Notes under the pieces: model-generated
Databases searched by the model: none
What the model was told of the DNA's origin: nothing
The model's input: the letters and a program-made list of their open reading frames with translations, nothing else
Source: Myxococcales bacterium
GTDB taxonomy: Bacteria > Myxococcota_A > Polyangia > Palsa-1104
Reading direction: 5' to 3'
Assembly (NCBI GenBank): GCA_023248835.1
Contig: JAHFDU010000101.1
Coordinates: 1-11,310, forward strand
DNA length: 11,310 nt
Translations under genes and position numbers: made by a program
In this document: one piece after another, positions 1 to 6,068 of the stretch
How positions within the stretch are numbered: the first letter of the stretch is position 1
How the letters are laid out: each line of letters begins with the position of its first letter

Positions 1-1
1 C

Positions 2-586
2 GAAATGCTGGTCAAGCAAAAGATGCCACTGCTCGACGTCACCTCCGGCGCCTACACCGAAGAGATCGAGCAGATGGTGATCGAAGGCGTCGGCAAACAC
101 GTCTCGGAGTACGGCATCAAGATTGTGCGCCTCGGCAATTTCGTGGTGTCGATCAAGGAAGAGGACGAAGCGCAGCTCAAAGCGCTTTACAAAGACGCGG
201 CGCAAATTCGGATGTCGGGCGGCATGCAGGGCTTTCAGCAGTTCGCCGGAGCCAAAGCGATGATGGGCGCCGGCGAAGGCATGGCCAAAGGCGGCGGCGA
301 GGGTGGCGGTGGCATGCTCGGCGGCGCCGGTCTTGGCGTCGGCATGGGCATGGCGCAAATGTTCAATCAGCAGGCGCAACAAGCCAATCAGGCGCAGGCG
401 CCCGCTCCGACGGGCGCGATGGCCCAGGTAGTGTGCGCCAAGTGCAATGCCAAAACCAATCCTGGAAAATTTTGCGCCGAATGTGGCGAGGCGCTGGCGG
501 TGAAAGCCCCGTTTTGTTCAAGTTGCGGAAAGCCGATGGCTCAGGGAGCGAAATTCTGCGCCGAGTGCGGCACCAAAACCGGCTGA
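2..586 (+). CDS. SPFH/band-7 family protein with C-terminal zinc ribbons (3' part)
   Basis: This is the C-terminal part of a protein whose 5' end lies outside the window; the frame is open from base 2 and the Met at base 5 is probably internal. Counting from that Met, residues 1-75 match the end of an SPFH (stomatin/prohibitin-like) domain of the YdjI or 'virion core protein' type (GAYTEEIEQMV, then GIKIVRLGNFVVSI). Residues 86-130 are a Gly/Met/Ala-rich, then Gln-rich low-complexity stretch. Two zinc ribbons follow: C144-C147 with C157-C160, and C171-C174 with C185-C188. Family members are usually cytosolic or membrane-associated scaffolds that oligomerise; their exact role is unknown. The gene ends 44 bases before a convergent gene. 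The family call is fairly sure, the function is not. Confidence 0.8.
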   Translation, partial: EMLVKQKMPLLDVTSGAYTEEIEQMVIEGVGKHVSEYGIKIVRLGNFVVSIKEEDEAQLKALYKDAAQIRMSGGMQGFQQFAGAKAMMGAGEGMAKGGGEGGGGMLGGAGLGVGMGMAQMFNQQAQQANQAQAPAPTGAMAQVVCAKCNAKTNPGKFCAECGEALAVKAPFCSSCGKPMAQGAKFCAECGTKTG

Positions 587-630
587 TACTCTCTCTCCAG
601 TGATCGTGAAATCGGGTCAGGCCCCCAAAA

Positions 631-1686
631 TTACGGAACGACGAAGCCGGGGATGGGATTGCCGTAAAACGTGCCGGTCTTCCAGGCGTTGGCGTCGATT
701 TTTCCTTCGTCGCCGCCAATAATTTTTATCGGTACCAGTATCCGTTCCTCGACGTCACCGACGTTGATCTTTTTTGCAATGCCGTTGTCGGCGAGTTTGC
801 CGTTTTTGTCGACGCTGAATTTCAAAGTTCGCGCCAGTTTGCCATTGTGCAAGACCTTCATTTCATAGTCGCCGGGATTTTTTTTCAGAAGAAGCGGATC
901 CTCCTCCTCTTTTTGTGAGTTGCCGACGTAAAAGCGAAAGCCAAGTTGCGTCCAGTTGAACGGCGACGCTTCAGCCGACAAAACGGTCATGTCGTCGTTG
1001 CTGCCTATTCCACTGGTCTTCGAACCGATTGGCTTGCCATTGTTAAACAGATATCCCTCCCATGTAGAGCTATCGGTCTCCGTGCCGCGAACGGTCATTC
1101 TCACAGTCAAATAGAGGGTGCCGTTGTCGTCGCCGCTGATTCGACCTCCAAGACCGAGATAGGCGATGGGCAGCTCCCAATCTCGATCGACGTAGTAGCA
1201 GAACAGCTTTGGGTCGCTGCTCTTGAATTTTTTCACATTGAATTTTCCTGAGTAAAGCGCTGCCTTGGTTCCGGATGCCTCGTTGACCATGCGGACTGTA
1301 AAGGAATAGTCGCCGGTTTGCGCCGAGGCTTTTTCGTCCTCCAGTTTGGCCCAGTCGTTGTGTTCACTGCCCCACGAAGTGCCTGCAGCGATCAGCTCGC
1401 TGACGCTACCAAACTGCAGCGTGGCCCATGTCTTCTTGCTCCCCGGCGGCATCAGATCAATGAAGAAGGCCGAGCCAGCTTCGATCGGTCCGCTTACCCT
1501 TAATCGAGCGCGAGGTGAACAACTACCATGGACGAGATCCTTGGGCCCTTCGTATTGAGGCGTGTGCTGAGTACACGCAAACAGCAGTGAGTTCTTGATC
1601 ACCATCGGCTTGGCGTCGTCAGCACGCGCTTCGGGGGCAGCCACAACAAGGGCGACTAAAAGCAAGGAAATTTGGCAGCGCGACAT
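631..1686 (-). CDS. Secreted protein of unknown function, paralogue A
   Basis: A 351-aa exported protein, last gene of a four-gene operon. I chose the ATG at 1686 because GAGGAGAA lies 4 bases upstream; an in-frame ATG 30 bases further up overlaps the preceding gene and lacks this site. Residues 1-22 form a signal peptide ending in an Ala-Arg-Ala cleavage motif. The mature protein starts DDAKP and shares with the gene upstream VIKxSLLFAC (C38), GPI (66-68), PGSKK (81-85) and LYSGKFNVKKFK (144-155), then YVDxDW and a C-terminal YGNxIxGF. The first 155 residues line up with the neighbour without a net gap. Other cysteines are C56 and C163. Alternating hydrophobic residues suggest beta-sandwich folds, and two halves may be related (GDYSFTV at 125-131, GDYEMKV at 272-278). 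I recognise no known family; periplasmic or extracellular location is inferred. Confidence 0.8.
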   Translation of the reverse strand: MSRCQISLLLVALVVAAPEARADDAKPMVIKNSLLFACTQHTPQYEGPKDLVHGSCSPRARLRVSGPIEAGSAFFIDLMPPGSKKTWATLQFGSVSELIAAGTSWGSEHNDWAKLEDEKASAQTGDYSFTVRMVNEASGTKAALYSGKFNVKKFKSSDPKLFCYYVDRDWELPIAYLGLGGRISGDDNGTLYLTVRMTVRGTETDSSTWEGYLFNNGKPIGSKTSGIGSNDDMTVLSAEASPFNWTQLGFRFYVGNSQKEEEDPLLLKKNPGDYEMKVLHNGKLARTLKFSVDKNGKLADNGIAKKINVGDVEERILVPIKIIGGDEGKIDANAWKTGTFYGNPIPGFVVP

Positions 1687-1712
1687 CCTGTTCTCCTCAA
1701 TGAAAGGGGGCC

Positions 1713-2750
1713 TCACTGCGGTGCGGCAAAGCCCGTGATGGCGTTTCCGTAATAGGCACCTGCCTTGTAAGCGTTGGTGTCGATCTTGGCCTCCTTGGTG
1801 GTGACCTTTACCGGCGCCACGATTCTGCTGTCGAGATCGCCCAGTTTGGCCTGCGGGAAGGGGTCGACAATGTTTCCTTTGCCATCGAGAGAGAATTTCA
1901 TGGTGGCGAGCAGTGCACCACTGTGAGTCACGCGAAGTTCATAGTCACCCGCGGCCATGGTGGCGAGGTCAGCCTCGGTGAAGCCAAATCCGATCTGGTA
2001 CCAGCAAAAGGAGGAAGTCTCTGCCGACGAAATATCCCAGCCCGGGCTCTGGCCCCGAGCGTTCGCTTTCATCAACTGCTTGCCGTTCTGGTAGAGAAAT
2101 CCGTCCACATGGTGACTATCGCAGATCCGAAGCGTGACCGCGGTTTCCACATAACTAAATGCAAACAGTTCATTGCCTTCTGCGCGGTGCTTTTCCGACT
2201 TTGCTTTGCCGGCGTAACCAATCGGCATCGCCCAATCTTGGTCGACATACCATTCGTACTCCTTAGGCATGGTGGGCATGCTGGTCTTGAATTTCTTGAC
2301 ATTGAATTTTCCACTATACAGCGCGCCACTTTTTCCAGTCAGTTCATTGGCCATCCGGATGACGAACGAGAGATCGCCGGTCGCCGCCACAGCCATAGAG
2401 TCGTCTGCCATGGCTAAATTGTCGCGAGAGTAGCCCCACCATCCCCCCGCATTGGTACCGTCGGCATTGGTGCCTAGGTTGATAGTGACCCAAGGTTTCT
2501 TGCTTCCGGGCAGGAGGACGTCGGCATAGAACGACGTTCCGGCAGCGATCGGTCCGGCTATTCTGACCTGCATCTGAGGAGTCCATCCGCCCTGCGGCAG
2601 TTTCTTGCTCTCGTCGGCCTGAACGATGTGCTTGTGGCAGGCAAACAGCAAAGAGGTTTTGATCACAGCTGGAGTACCATCGTCGGCTTGCGCCGAGCTG
2701 GACAAACCGAACCAAGCGACACAAGCGATGCTGGCCAAGCGCAAGGACAT
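1713..2750 (-). CDS. Secreted protein of unknown function, paralogue B
   Basis: A 345-aa exported protein, tandem paralogue of the next gene downstream, which starts 26 bases after its stop. The ATG at 2750 is preferred over in-frame ATGs at 2756 and 2762 because GGAG sits at a normal distance from it. The signal peptide covers residues 1-22 (Ala-Gln-Ala before DDG), the same length as in its partner. Conserved blocks are VIKTSLLFAC (C38), PGSKK (81-85), LYSGKFNVKKFK (144-155), YVDQDW (168-173), GDYELRV (268-274) and YGNAITGF near the end. Further cysteines at 210 and 249 are not shared with the partner; C38 is the only cysteine clearly common to both mature proteins. The conservation implies a shared fold and probably a shared or heteromeric role, but I cannot name a function. 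Confidence 0.8.
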   Translation of the reverse strand: MSLRLASIACVAWFGLSSSAQADDGTPAVIKTSLLFACHKHIVQADESKKLPQGGWTPQMQVRIAGPIAAGTSFYADVLLPGSKKPWVTINLGTNADGTNAGGWWGYSRDNLAMADDSMAVAATGDLSFVIRMANELTGKSGALYSGKFNVKKFKTSMPTMPKEYEWYVDQDWAMPIGYAGKAKSEKHRAEGNELFAFSYVETAVTLRICDSHHVDGFLYQNGKQLMKANARGQSPGWDISSAETSSFCWYQIGFGFTEADLATMAAGDYELRVTHSGALLATMKFSLDGKGNIVDPFPQAKLGDLDSRIVAPVKVTTKEAKIDTNAYKAGAYYGNAITGFAAPQ

Positions 2751-2773
2751 GAACATCTCCATTTTTTGAACAG

Positions 2774-2965
2774 TTAGGCCCGCGCGGGCTCGAATTCGCT
2801 GCGTACGCGGGCATAAAGCTGGTCGAGTTTTTGGCGAAATTCCTGCTCGGCCAAGAGCGTCGTGCTCAGGCGCTCTGCTTCAGGCTGCGTTTTGGCGTGC
2901 TGTTTTTTTTCTTCGAGCCACACCGTCAAGCGATGGCGCTCGACCCAGTAGCGATATCCATCCAT
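2774..2965 (-). CDS. Small charged helical protein, unknown function
   Basis: A 63-aa product, rich in Glu, Lys, Arg and Gln, with no signal peptide or membrane segment. Almost the whole length reads as an amphipathic helix or coiled coil (VERHRLTVWLEEKK, then AEQEFRQKLDQLYARV). It lies 14 bases after the preceding gene's stop and 23 bases before the next gene's start on the same strand, so it is very probably co-transcribed with the secreted paralogues. The ribosome-binding site is poor: only AGG very close to the ATG. Position in the operon and coding-like base use support it as real. It would act in the cytoplasm; no family recognised. Confidence 0.6.
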   Translation of the reverse strand: MDGYRYWVERHRLTVWLEEKKQHAKTQPEAERLSTTLLAEQEFRQKLDQLYARVRSEFEPARA

Positions 2966-2979
2966 GCCTGTACTATGAC

Positions 2980-3312
2980 TTAAGCCGTTGCCCCGAGCAA
3001 CAGCGCAGTGGCCAGCTGCTGTTCAAGGGTGAGTGCATCGCGACCCAAAGCGCCAAGCAACCGCAACAGATTGGGGCGATGGTAGGCGCGCGCTGAAACG
3101 CCGTCGCTGACACCAAATTCGATGGCGCGTTTTTCGTCGACACTGACGACGGTTCGATTGGCGTAGTGGCCGTGGACAAACGCGCTTGCCCAGGCAAAGG
3201 CGTAAAGATGGCGCAAATTATCGCCGAGCCCGGTGTCGCTGCCGTCCACCCAATCGAATCGCGGACAGATGAAATGGATCACGTTGCGAAGCCGCCCTTT
3301 TGCTTGCGCCAT
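2980..3312 (-). CDS. Hypothetical protein, first gene of the secreted-paralogue operon
   Basis: A 110-aa protein of unknown function. The ATG at 3312 is chosen over an in-frame ATG at 3324 because GGAGG sits 5 bases upstream of it, inside the longer version. The N-terminus is basic (MAQAKGRLRN). The centre has several aromatic and His residues (FICPRFDWVDG, HLYAFAWASAFVHGHY), and the C-terminal half is helical and Leu/Ala-rich. No signal peptide; the hydrophobic stretches are too short and mixed to call membrane spans. It appears to lead a four-gene operon (gaps of 14, 23 and 26 bases) and is divergent from the rlmN-like gene, sharing a gap of about 90 bases. No family recognised. Confidence 0.65.
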   Translation of the reverse strand: MAQAKGRLRNVIHFICPRFDWVDGSDTGLGDNLRHLYAFAWASAFVHGHYANRTVVSVDEKRAIEFGVSDGVSARAYHRPNLLRLLGALGRDALTLEQQLATALLLGATA

Positions 3313-3317
3313 GGTTG

Positions 3318-3322
3318 CCTCC
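3318..3322 (-). promoter_or_regulatory. Shine-Dalgarno site that sets the start of the 110-aa gene
   Basis: GGAGG on the minus strand, 5 bases before the ATG at 3312. It lies inside the reading frame that would begin at the ATG at 3324, which itself has no such site, so the shorter start is favoured. Confidence 0.6.
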
Positions 3323-3323
3323 A

Positions 3324-3334
3324 TAAAATATTTT
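3324..3334. promoter_or_regulatory. AT-rich palindrome in a divergent promoter region
   Basis: TAAAATATTTT contains the self-complementary AAAATATTTT, the most AT-rich spot between the divergent 110-aa gene (start 3312) and rlmN-like gene (start 3404). TAAAAT at 3324-3329 differs at one position from a TATAAT -10 box on the plus strand, but I see no well-spaced -35 box. It is a candidate promoter element only; it is very close to the minus-strand start. Confidence 0.25.
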
Positions 3335-3394
3335 CGGCAGCGTCAGCGAAAAAGTTGCGTGAAATCGATTGGCCTCGGGCCTGATCTGTGGCAC

Positions 3395-3400
3395 GAGGAG
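3395..3400 (+). promoter_or_regulatory. Shine-Dalgarno site supporting the GTG start of the rlmN-like gene
   Basis: GAGGAG ends 3 bases before the GTG at 3404, and GAGG alone is 5 bases away. It decides in favour of this start over an in-frame ATG at 3233, which would place a long extra N-terminus across the divergent gene. Confidence 0.6.
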
Positions 3401-3403
3401 CGG

Positions 3404-4468
3404 GTGAATCTGAAGAACCTCGGCTTCGACGAGCTCGAACAGGAGCTCACAGTGGTGCAGGCCGACCGCACCGCGGTCTTGAAACTTTTTGCCGCGGTGT
3501 TTGCGCACGACGTGCAAATGGTCGATGACCTGCGTCAGGTGCGCCAAGTGCCGGCACGGGTGCGTGATCACTTGCTCGGCGTCGCCAGTCTGCCGACGCT
3601 GACGCTGATCGAGCGGCGTCGCGCCGACGACGGTTTTGAAAAATATCTATTTGAATCCCCGCTTGGCGGTCTCTTCGAAGCGGTGCGAATTCCAATCTTC
3701 GACGACAAATATGTGGTTTGCATCTCGTCGCAAGTCGGCTGCCAGATGGGCTGCGACTTTTGCATGACCGGCAAGCTTGGTTTTTCTCGCAACTTACAAA
3801 CCTGGGAAATTCTCGACCAAGTGCAGCAAATTCGTCGACTCGCCGATCGCCCGGTGCGCGGCGTGGTGTTCATGGGCATGGGCGAGCCGCTACTCAACTA
3901 CACCGAGTCGATGCGCGCCGCGGCGATTTTTTGTCATCCCGCCGGATTTGGCATCGCCGGCAAAGCGATCACTTTTTCCACTGTCGGAGTGGTGCCAGCG
4001 ATCCGGCGCTACCTTGCCGATCGCAAACCCTATCGACTGGCGTTTTCGATTACCTCGGCGATTCCAGAAAAGCGAGCGCAGTTGTTGCCGGTCGAAAAAA
4101 TTCATCCGCTGCCGTCGCTGGTGGCGGCGATCGCTGACTACGCCCGGCAGCGACGCGAACGCGCGATGCTGGCCTACGTGATGATTTCCGGTTTCAACAC
4201 TGGGCGCGAAGATGCCGAAGCGCTGGCGAAAACTTTTGCCGGAATCCCGATCAAGATTGATCTCATCGACGTCACCGATCCGACCGGGCAGTATCAACCA
4301 CCGAGAGCCGAAGAGCTTTCGAACTTTCGCGAATATTTGCAAGTTGTCGGTGCGCCGATCGCACGCCGCTACTCGGGGGGCAAGGAAATTCAGGCCGCCT
4401 GCGGCACCTTGGCAGCGACGCAGACGGGTGGGCGCTTGATAACGCTTACACCTGCTTCGCCGCTTTGA
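3404..4468 (+). CDS. rlmN: RlmN/Cfr-family radical SAM RNA methyltransferase
   Basis: A 354-aa enzyme expected to methylate C2 of an adenine in 23S rRNA (A2503) and possibly tRNA, using a [4Fe-4S] cluster and two SAM molecules. The GTG start with GAGGAG just upstream gives the usual family length. The radical SAM motif is C113-x3-C117-x2-C120. C106, in VCISSQVGC, matches the resolving cysteine (C118 of E. coli RlmN), and C333, in AACGTLA, matches the cysteine that is methylated (C355). Also present are FMGMGEPLLNY (156-166) and FSTVGVVPAI (191-200). Two family blocks differ: the usual SLHA is FSITSA (214-219), and the usual NLIPxNP is DLIDVTDP (286-293). It may therefore be a divergent subfamily with another substrate. 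The gene is divergent from the secreted-paralogue operon. The family is certain, the orthology to rlmN less so. Confidence 0.85.
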   Translation: MNLKNLGFDELEQELTVVQADRTAVLKLFAAVFAHDVQMVDDLRQVRQVPARVRDHLLGVASLPTLTLIERRRADDGFEKYLFESPLGGLFEAVRIPIFDDKYVVCISSQVGCQMGCDFCMTGKLGFSRNLQTWEILDQVQQIRRLADRPVRGVVFMGMGEPLLNYTESMRAAAIFCHPAGFGIAGKAITFSTVGVVPAIRRYLADRKPYRLAFSITSAIPEKRAQLLPVEKIHPLPSLVAAIADYARQRRERAMLAYVMISGFNTGREDAEALAKTFAGIPIKIDLIDVTDPTGQYQPPRAEELSNFREYLQVVGAPIARRYSGGKEIQAACGTLAATQTGGRLITLTPASPL

Positions 4469-4595
4469 CCGCGGTCGACAGTGCCGCTTGGGCATCGCCG
4501 ACAAACGCGGTGCCCAGGGTGTCGTGGTAGGTCATCAGCGTCTGCGCCGGCCAGTCGAGAATAGCAGGCGGATATACAAGGGCAATTCTGGTCAT
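4446..4595 (-). CDS. Possible 49-aa small protein between rlmN-like gene and pssA
   Basis: A short frame convergent with the rlmN-like gene (23-base overlap at the 3' ends) and divergent from pssA. Its last 36 or so codons strongly prefer G or C in the third position, as real genes here do (VGDAQAALSTAVKAAKQV at the C-terminus). The first dozen codons do not. No good ribosome-binding site precedes the ATG at 4595. It could be a true small gene or the surviving 3' end of a decayed longer gene; an uninterrupted longer frame runs into the antisense of pssA and is not credible. No family recognised. Confidence 0.35.
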   Translation of the reverse strand: MTRIALVYPPAILDWPAQTLMTYHDTLGTAFVGDAQAALSTAVKAAKQV

Positions 4596-4632
4596 CGTGT
4601 TTGGGCTTGCCACCGGGCGCAGGATTGGTAGC

Positions 4633-5355
4633 ATGACTTCCGTGCGGGCGAAACACCTGGTTCCAAATTCCTTCACTTTGGCGAACATCACGTTTGGCTT
4701 TTTGGCCATCGTTTCTGCCGCCGAGGGCCATTTTGAGCGCGCCGTATTCTGCCTGTTTGGCGCTGCGGTTTGCGATCTTCTCGACGGTCGCGCTGCCCGA
4801 CTTTTGCAAGCAACTTCCAAATTCGGCATGGAGCTCGACTCGCTCTCGGATCTGGTCTCGTTCGGTGTCGCGCCTGCGGTGCTGCTCTATCTGTGCAGTC
4901 TGCGCTCGCTTGGCCCCATCGGCGCGGTCATTGGTGTCGGGTACACCCTCGCCGGCGCCTTGCGACTGGCGCGTTACAACCTCGGCTCAACACCGCTTGG
5001 CGAAGTCACCTTCGAGGGGTTGCCGATTCCGGTCGCGGCCGGCTACGTGATGTCGTTTGTAATGATTCGCAACCACTCGACACCATGGCTGCTTGGCGTC
5101 GGCACCGTCGTGCTCTCGGTCGCCATGGTCAGCAAACTCAAGATTCCAAAATTTCGCAAAGGTGGGCTGCCGATCGCGCTCATGCTCATCGGCATAGCGC
5201 TGTTTACTGTCTTTCTCAAAGCGCCGAGCGCCTGGACCTGGCACTTGTGGAATGGCTGGAACGTAGTCTTGTTGTTTGCCAACTACGGCATGCTTCGGCG
5301 CCAAGGTCTGTTGGTCTCGCGCAGCGAGCGCGCCCAGCTGCGCCGCGTGGCATGA
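4633..5355 (+). CDS. pssA: CDP-diacylglycerol--serine O-phosphatidyltransferase
   Basis: A 240-aa inner-membrane enzyme that joins CDP-diacylglycerol and L-serine to give phosphatidylserine and CMP, the first step to phosphatidylethanolamine. The complete CDP-alcohol phosphotransferase signature DxxDGxxARx8GxxxDxxxD is present: D48, D51, G52, A55, R56, G65, D69 and D73. The acidic residues bind the divalent metals. Six or more hydrophobic segments span residues about 14-30, 36-47, 74-86, 90-107, 130-145, 148-163 and 180-198. The ATG at 4633 is chosen because AGGA lies 8 bases upstream; an in-frame ATG at 4597 lacks one. The N-terminus LVPNSFTLANITFGF is typical of the family. The stop overlaps the next start as ATGA, so the downstream gene is probably translationally coupled. 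Confidence 0.92.
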   Translation: MTSVRAKHLVPNSFTLANITFGFLAIVSAAEGHFERAVFCLFGAAVCDLLDGRAARLLQATSKFGMELDSLSDLVSFGVAPAVLLYLCSLRSLGPIGAVIGVGYTLAGALRLARYNLGSTPLGEVTFEGLPIPVAAGYVMSFVMIRNHSTPWLLGVGTVVLSVAMVSKLKIPKFRKGGLPIALMLIGIALFTVFLKAPSAWTWHLWNGWNVVLLFANYGMLRRQGLLVSRSERAQLRRVA

Positions 5356-5789
5356 GCGGTTTCACCTTTAGCGAGCGGATGGCCGGGACTTATACGCGGC
5401 CAGGCTCGCACGAGGCCCACTCGATTGAAATCACCGGCACCGCTCGGGTGGTGAGCTTACGCCAGCACTTGCGCACCCAAAAAGCGACCTTTGCCGGCCG
5501 TATCAAGATGGAAGCGGTGGCGGCGGACGCCGCTTTTTCGGGCGAGCTTACGCTCAGCCCGCTGTTTGGCCATTTTATTCGCTACGACCTCGATTTCACT
5601 TCCGATGAGGGCGAACATTTTCTCTTTCGTGGACAAAAAAACTATAAATTACAAGATCTTAAAAGTAGCATGGCGACCCTGCCGGCGACCATCGAGAAGA
5701 GCGACGGGACGCTGTTCGCCGAGGCCGTACTGACCTTTGATTGGCGTGAACTGCCGGCTTTTCTCGGCTCTTTTCGTCCTCTGATTTAA
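5352..5789 (+). CDS. Hypothetical protein, possible stand-alone lipid-enzyme accessory domain
   Basis: A 145-aa soluble protein starting inside the pssA stop (ATGA overlap), hence translationally coupled to it. There is no signal peptide. The pattern FxFSERMAGTYT at the start, RYDLDFTSDEG (77-87), FRGQKNYKL (92-100), MATLPATI (107-114), then a VLTFD strand and FLGSFR end recalls, from memory, a beta-rich domain found beside cholesterol-oxidase-like GMC oxidoreductases and alpha/beta hydrolases (typically FTExMxG... then LxGxK... then TTL...). That match is unverified. The protein alone has no catalytic motif I can see, so a binding or accessory role at the membrane in lipid metabolism is inferred from coupling to pssA and the resemblance. 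Confidence 0.75.
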   Translation: MSGFTFSERMAGTYTRPGSHEAHSIEITGTARVVSLRQHLRTQKATFAGRIKMEAVAADAAFSGELTLSPLFGHFIRYDLDFTSDEGEHFLFRGQKNYKLQDLKSSMATLPATIEKSDGTLFAEAVLTFDWRELPAFLGSFRPLI

Positions 5790-5830
5790 TCCGCGTTTAG
5801 GAATGTTAGCGAGCGTGCCGAAACAAAGGT

Positions 5831-6046
5831 GTGACTCGCTCTCAAGCCAATAATGTTCGCGTTTCGCGCCTTTGCACTGAGCTGCTCGGCGCCCTCGGTG
5901 GCAAGGCCGCGGTTTGGTTGCGCGGGCCGCTGTATCGCTGCTACATCGAGCTCGACGCGGTGCTGGATGGCCACAACAAGCCGGCCAATCTCGCTTCGCT
6001 TTGTTCGCGAGCGGAAGCGCTGCTCGCCCTCATCGAATATCAGTGA
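5831..6046 (+). CDS. Small hypothetical protein, 71 aa
   Basis: A short plus-strand gene 41 bases after the 145-aa gene, possibly the last of the pssA transcript. The start is GTG with AAAGG almost touching it, which is a poor spacing; no better in-frame start exists because TAG lies at 5807-5809. Codon third positions are G/C-rich as in neighbouring genes. The protein is mainly helical: a basic N-terminus, LCTELLGALGG, WLRGPLYRCYIELDAVLDG, then SLCSRAEALLALIEY. It contains three cysteines and no signal peptide. No family recognised. The antisense frame 5786-5974 was weighed and thought less gene-like. Confidence 0.5.
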   Translation: MTRSQANNVRVSRLCTELLGALGGKAAVWLRGPLYRCYIELDAVLDGHNKPANLASLCSRAEALLALIEYQ

Positions 6047-6068
6047 AAATAACTAAGCCAACTCCTGC

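Noticed and set aside
1923..2417. Plus-strand frame of 164 codons inside paralogue B
   Set aside because: Antisense to a signal-peptide gene with a well conserved paralogue; no ribosome-binding site or recognisable protein pattern.
3233..3403. N-terminal extension of the rlmN-like gene to an ATG at 3233
   Set aside because: It would cross the divergent 110-aa gene, lacks a ribosome-binding site, and is not found in the family; GTG at 3404 has GAGGAG upstream.
3890..4504. Minus-strand frame of 204 codons over the rlmN-like gene
   Set aside because: Arg-rich antisense translation of a gene with all its catalytic motifs.
4446..4829. Full 127-codon minus-strand frame upstream of the small 49-aa call
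   Set aside because: Most of it is antisense to the start of pssA and has a Arg/Ala/Ser-rich non-protein-like sequence; only the 3' part looks coding.
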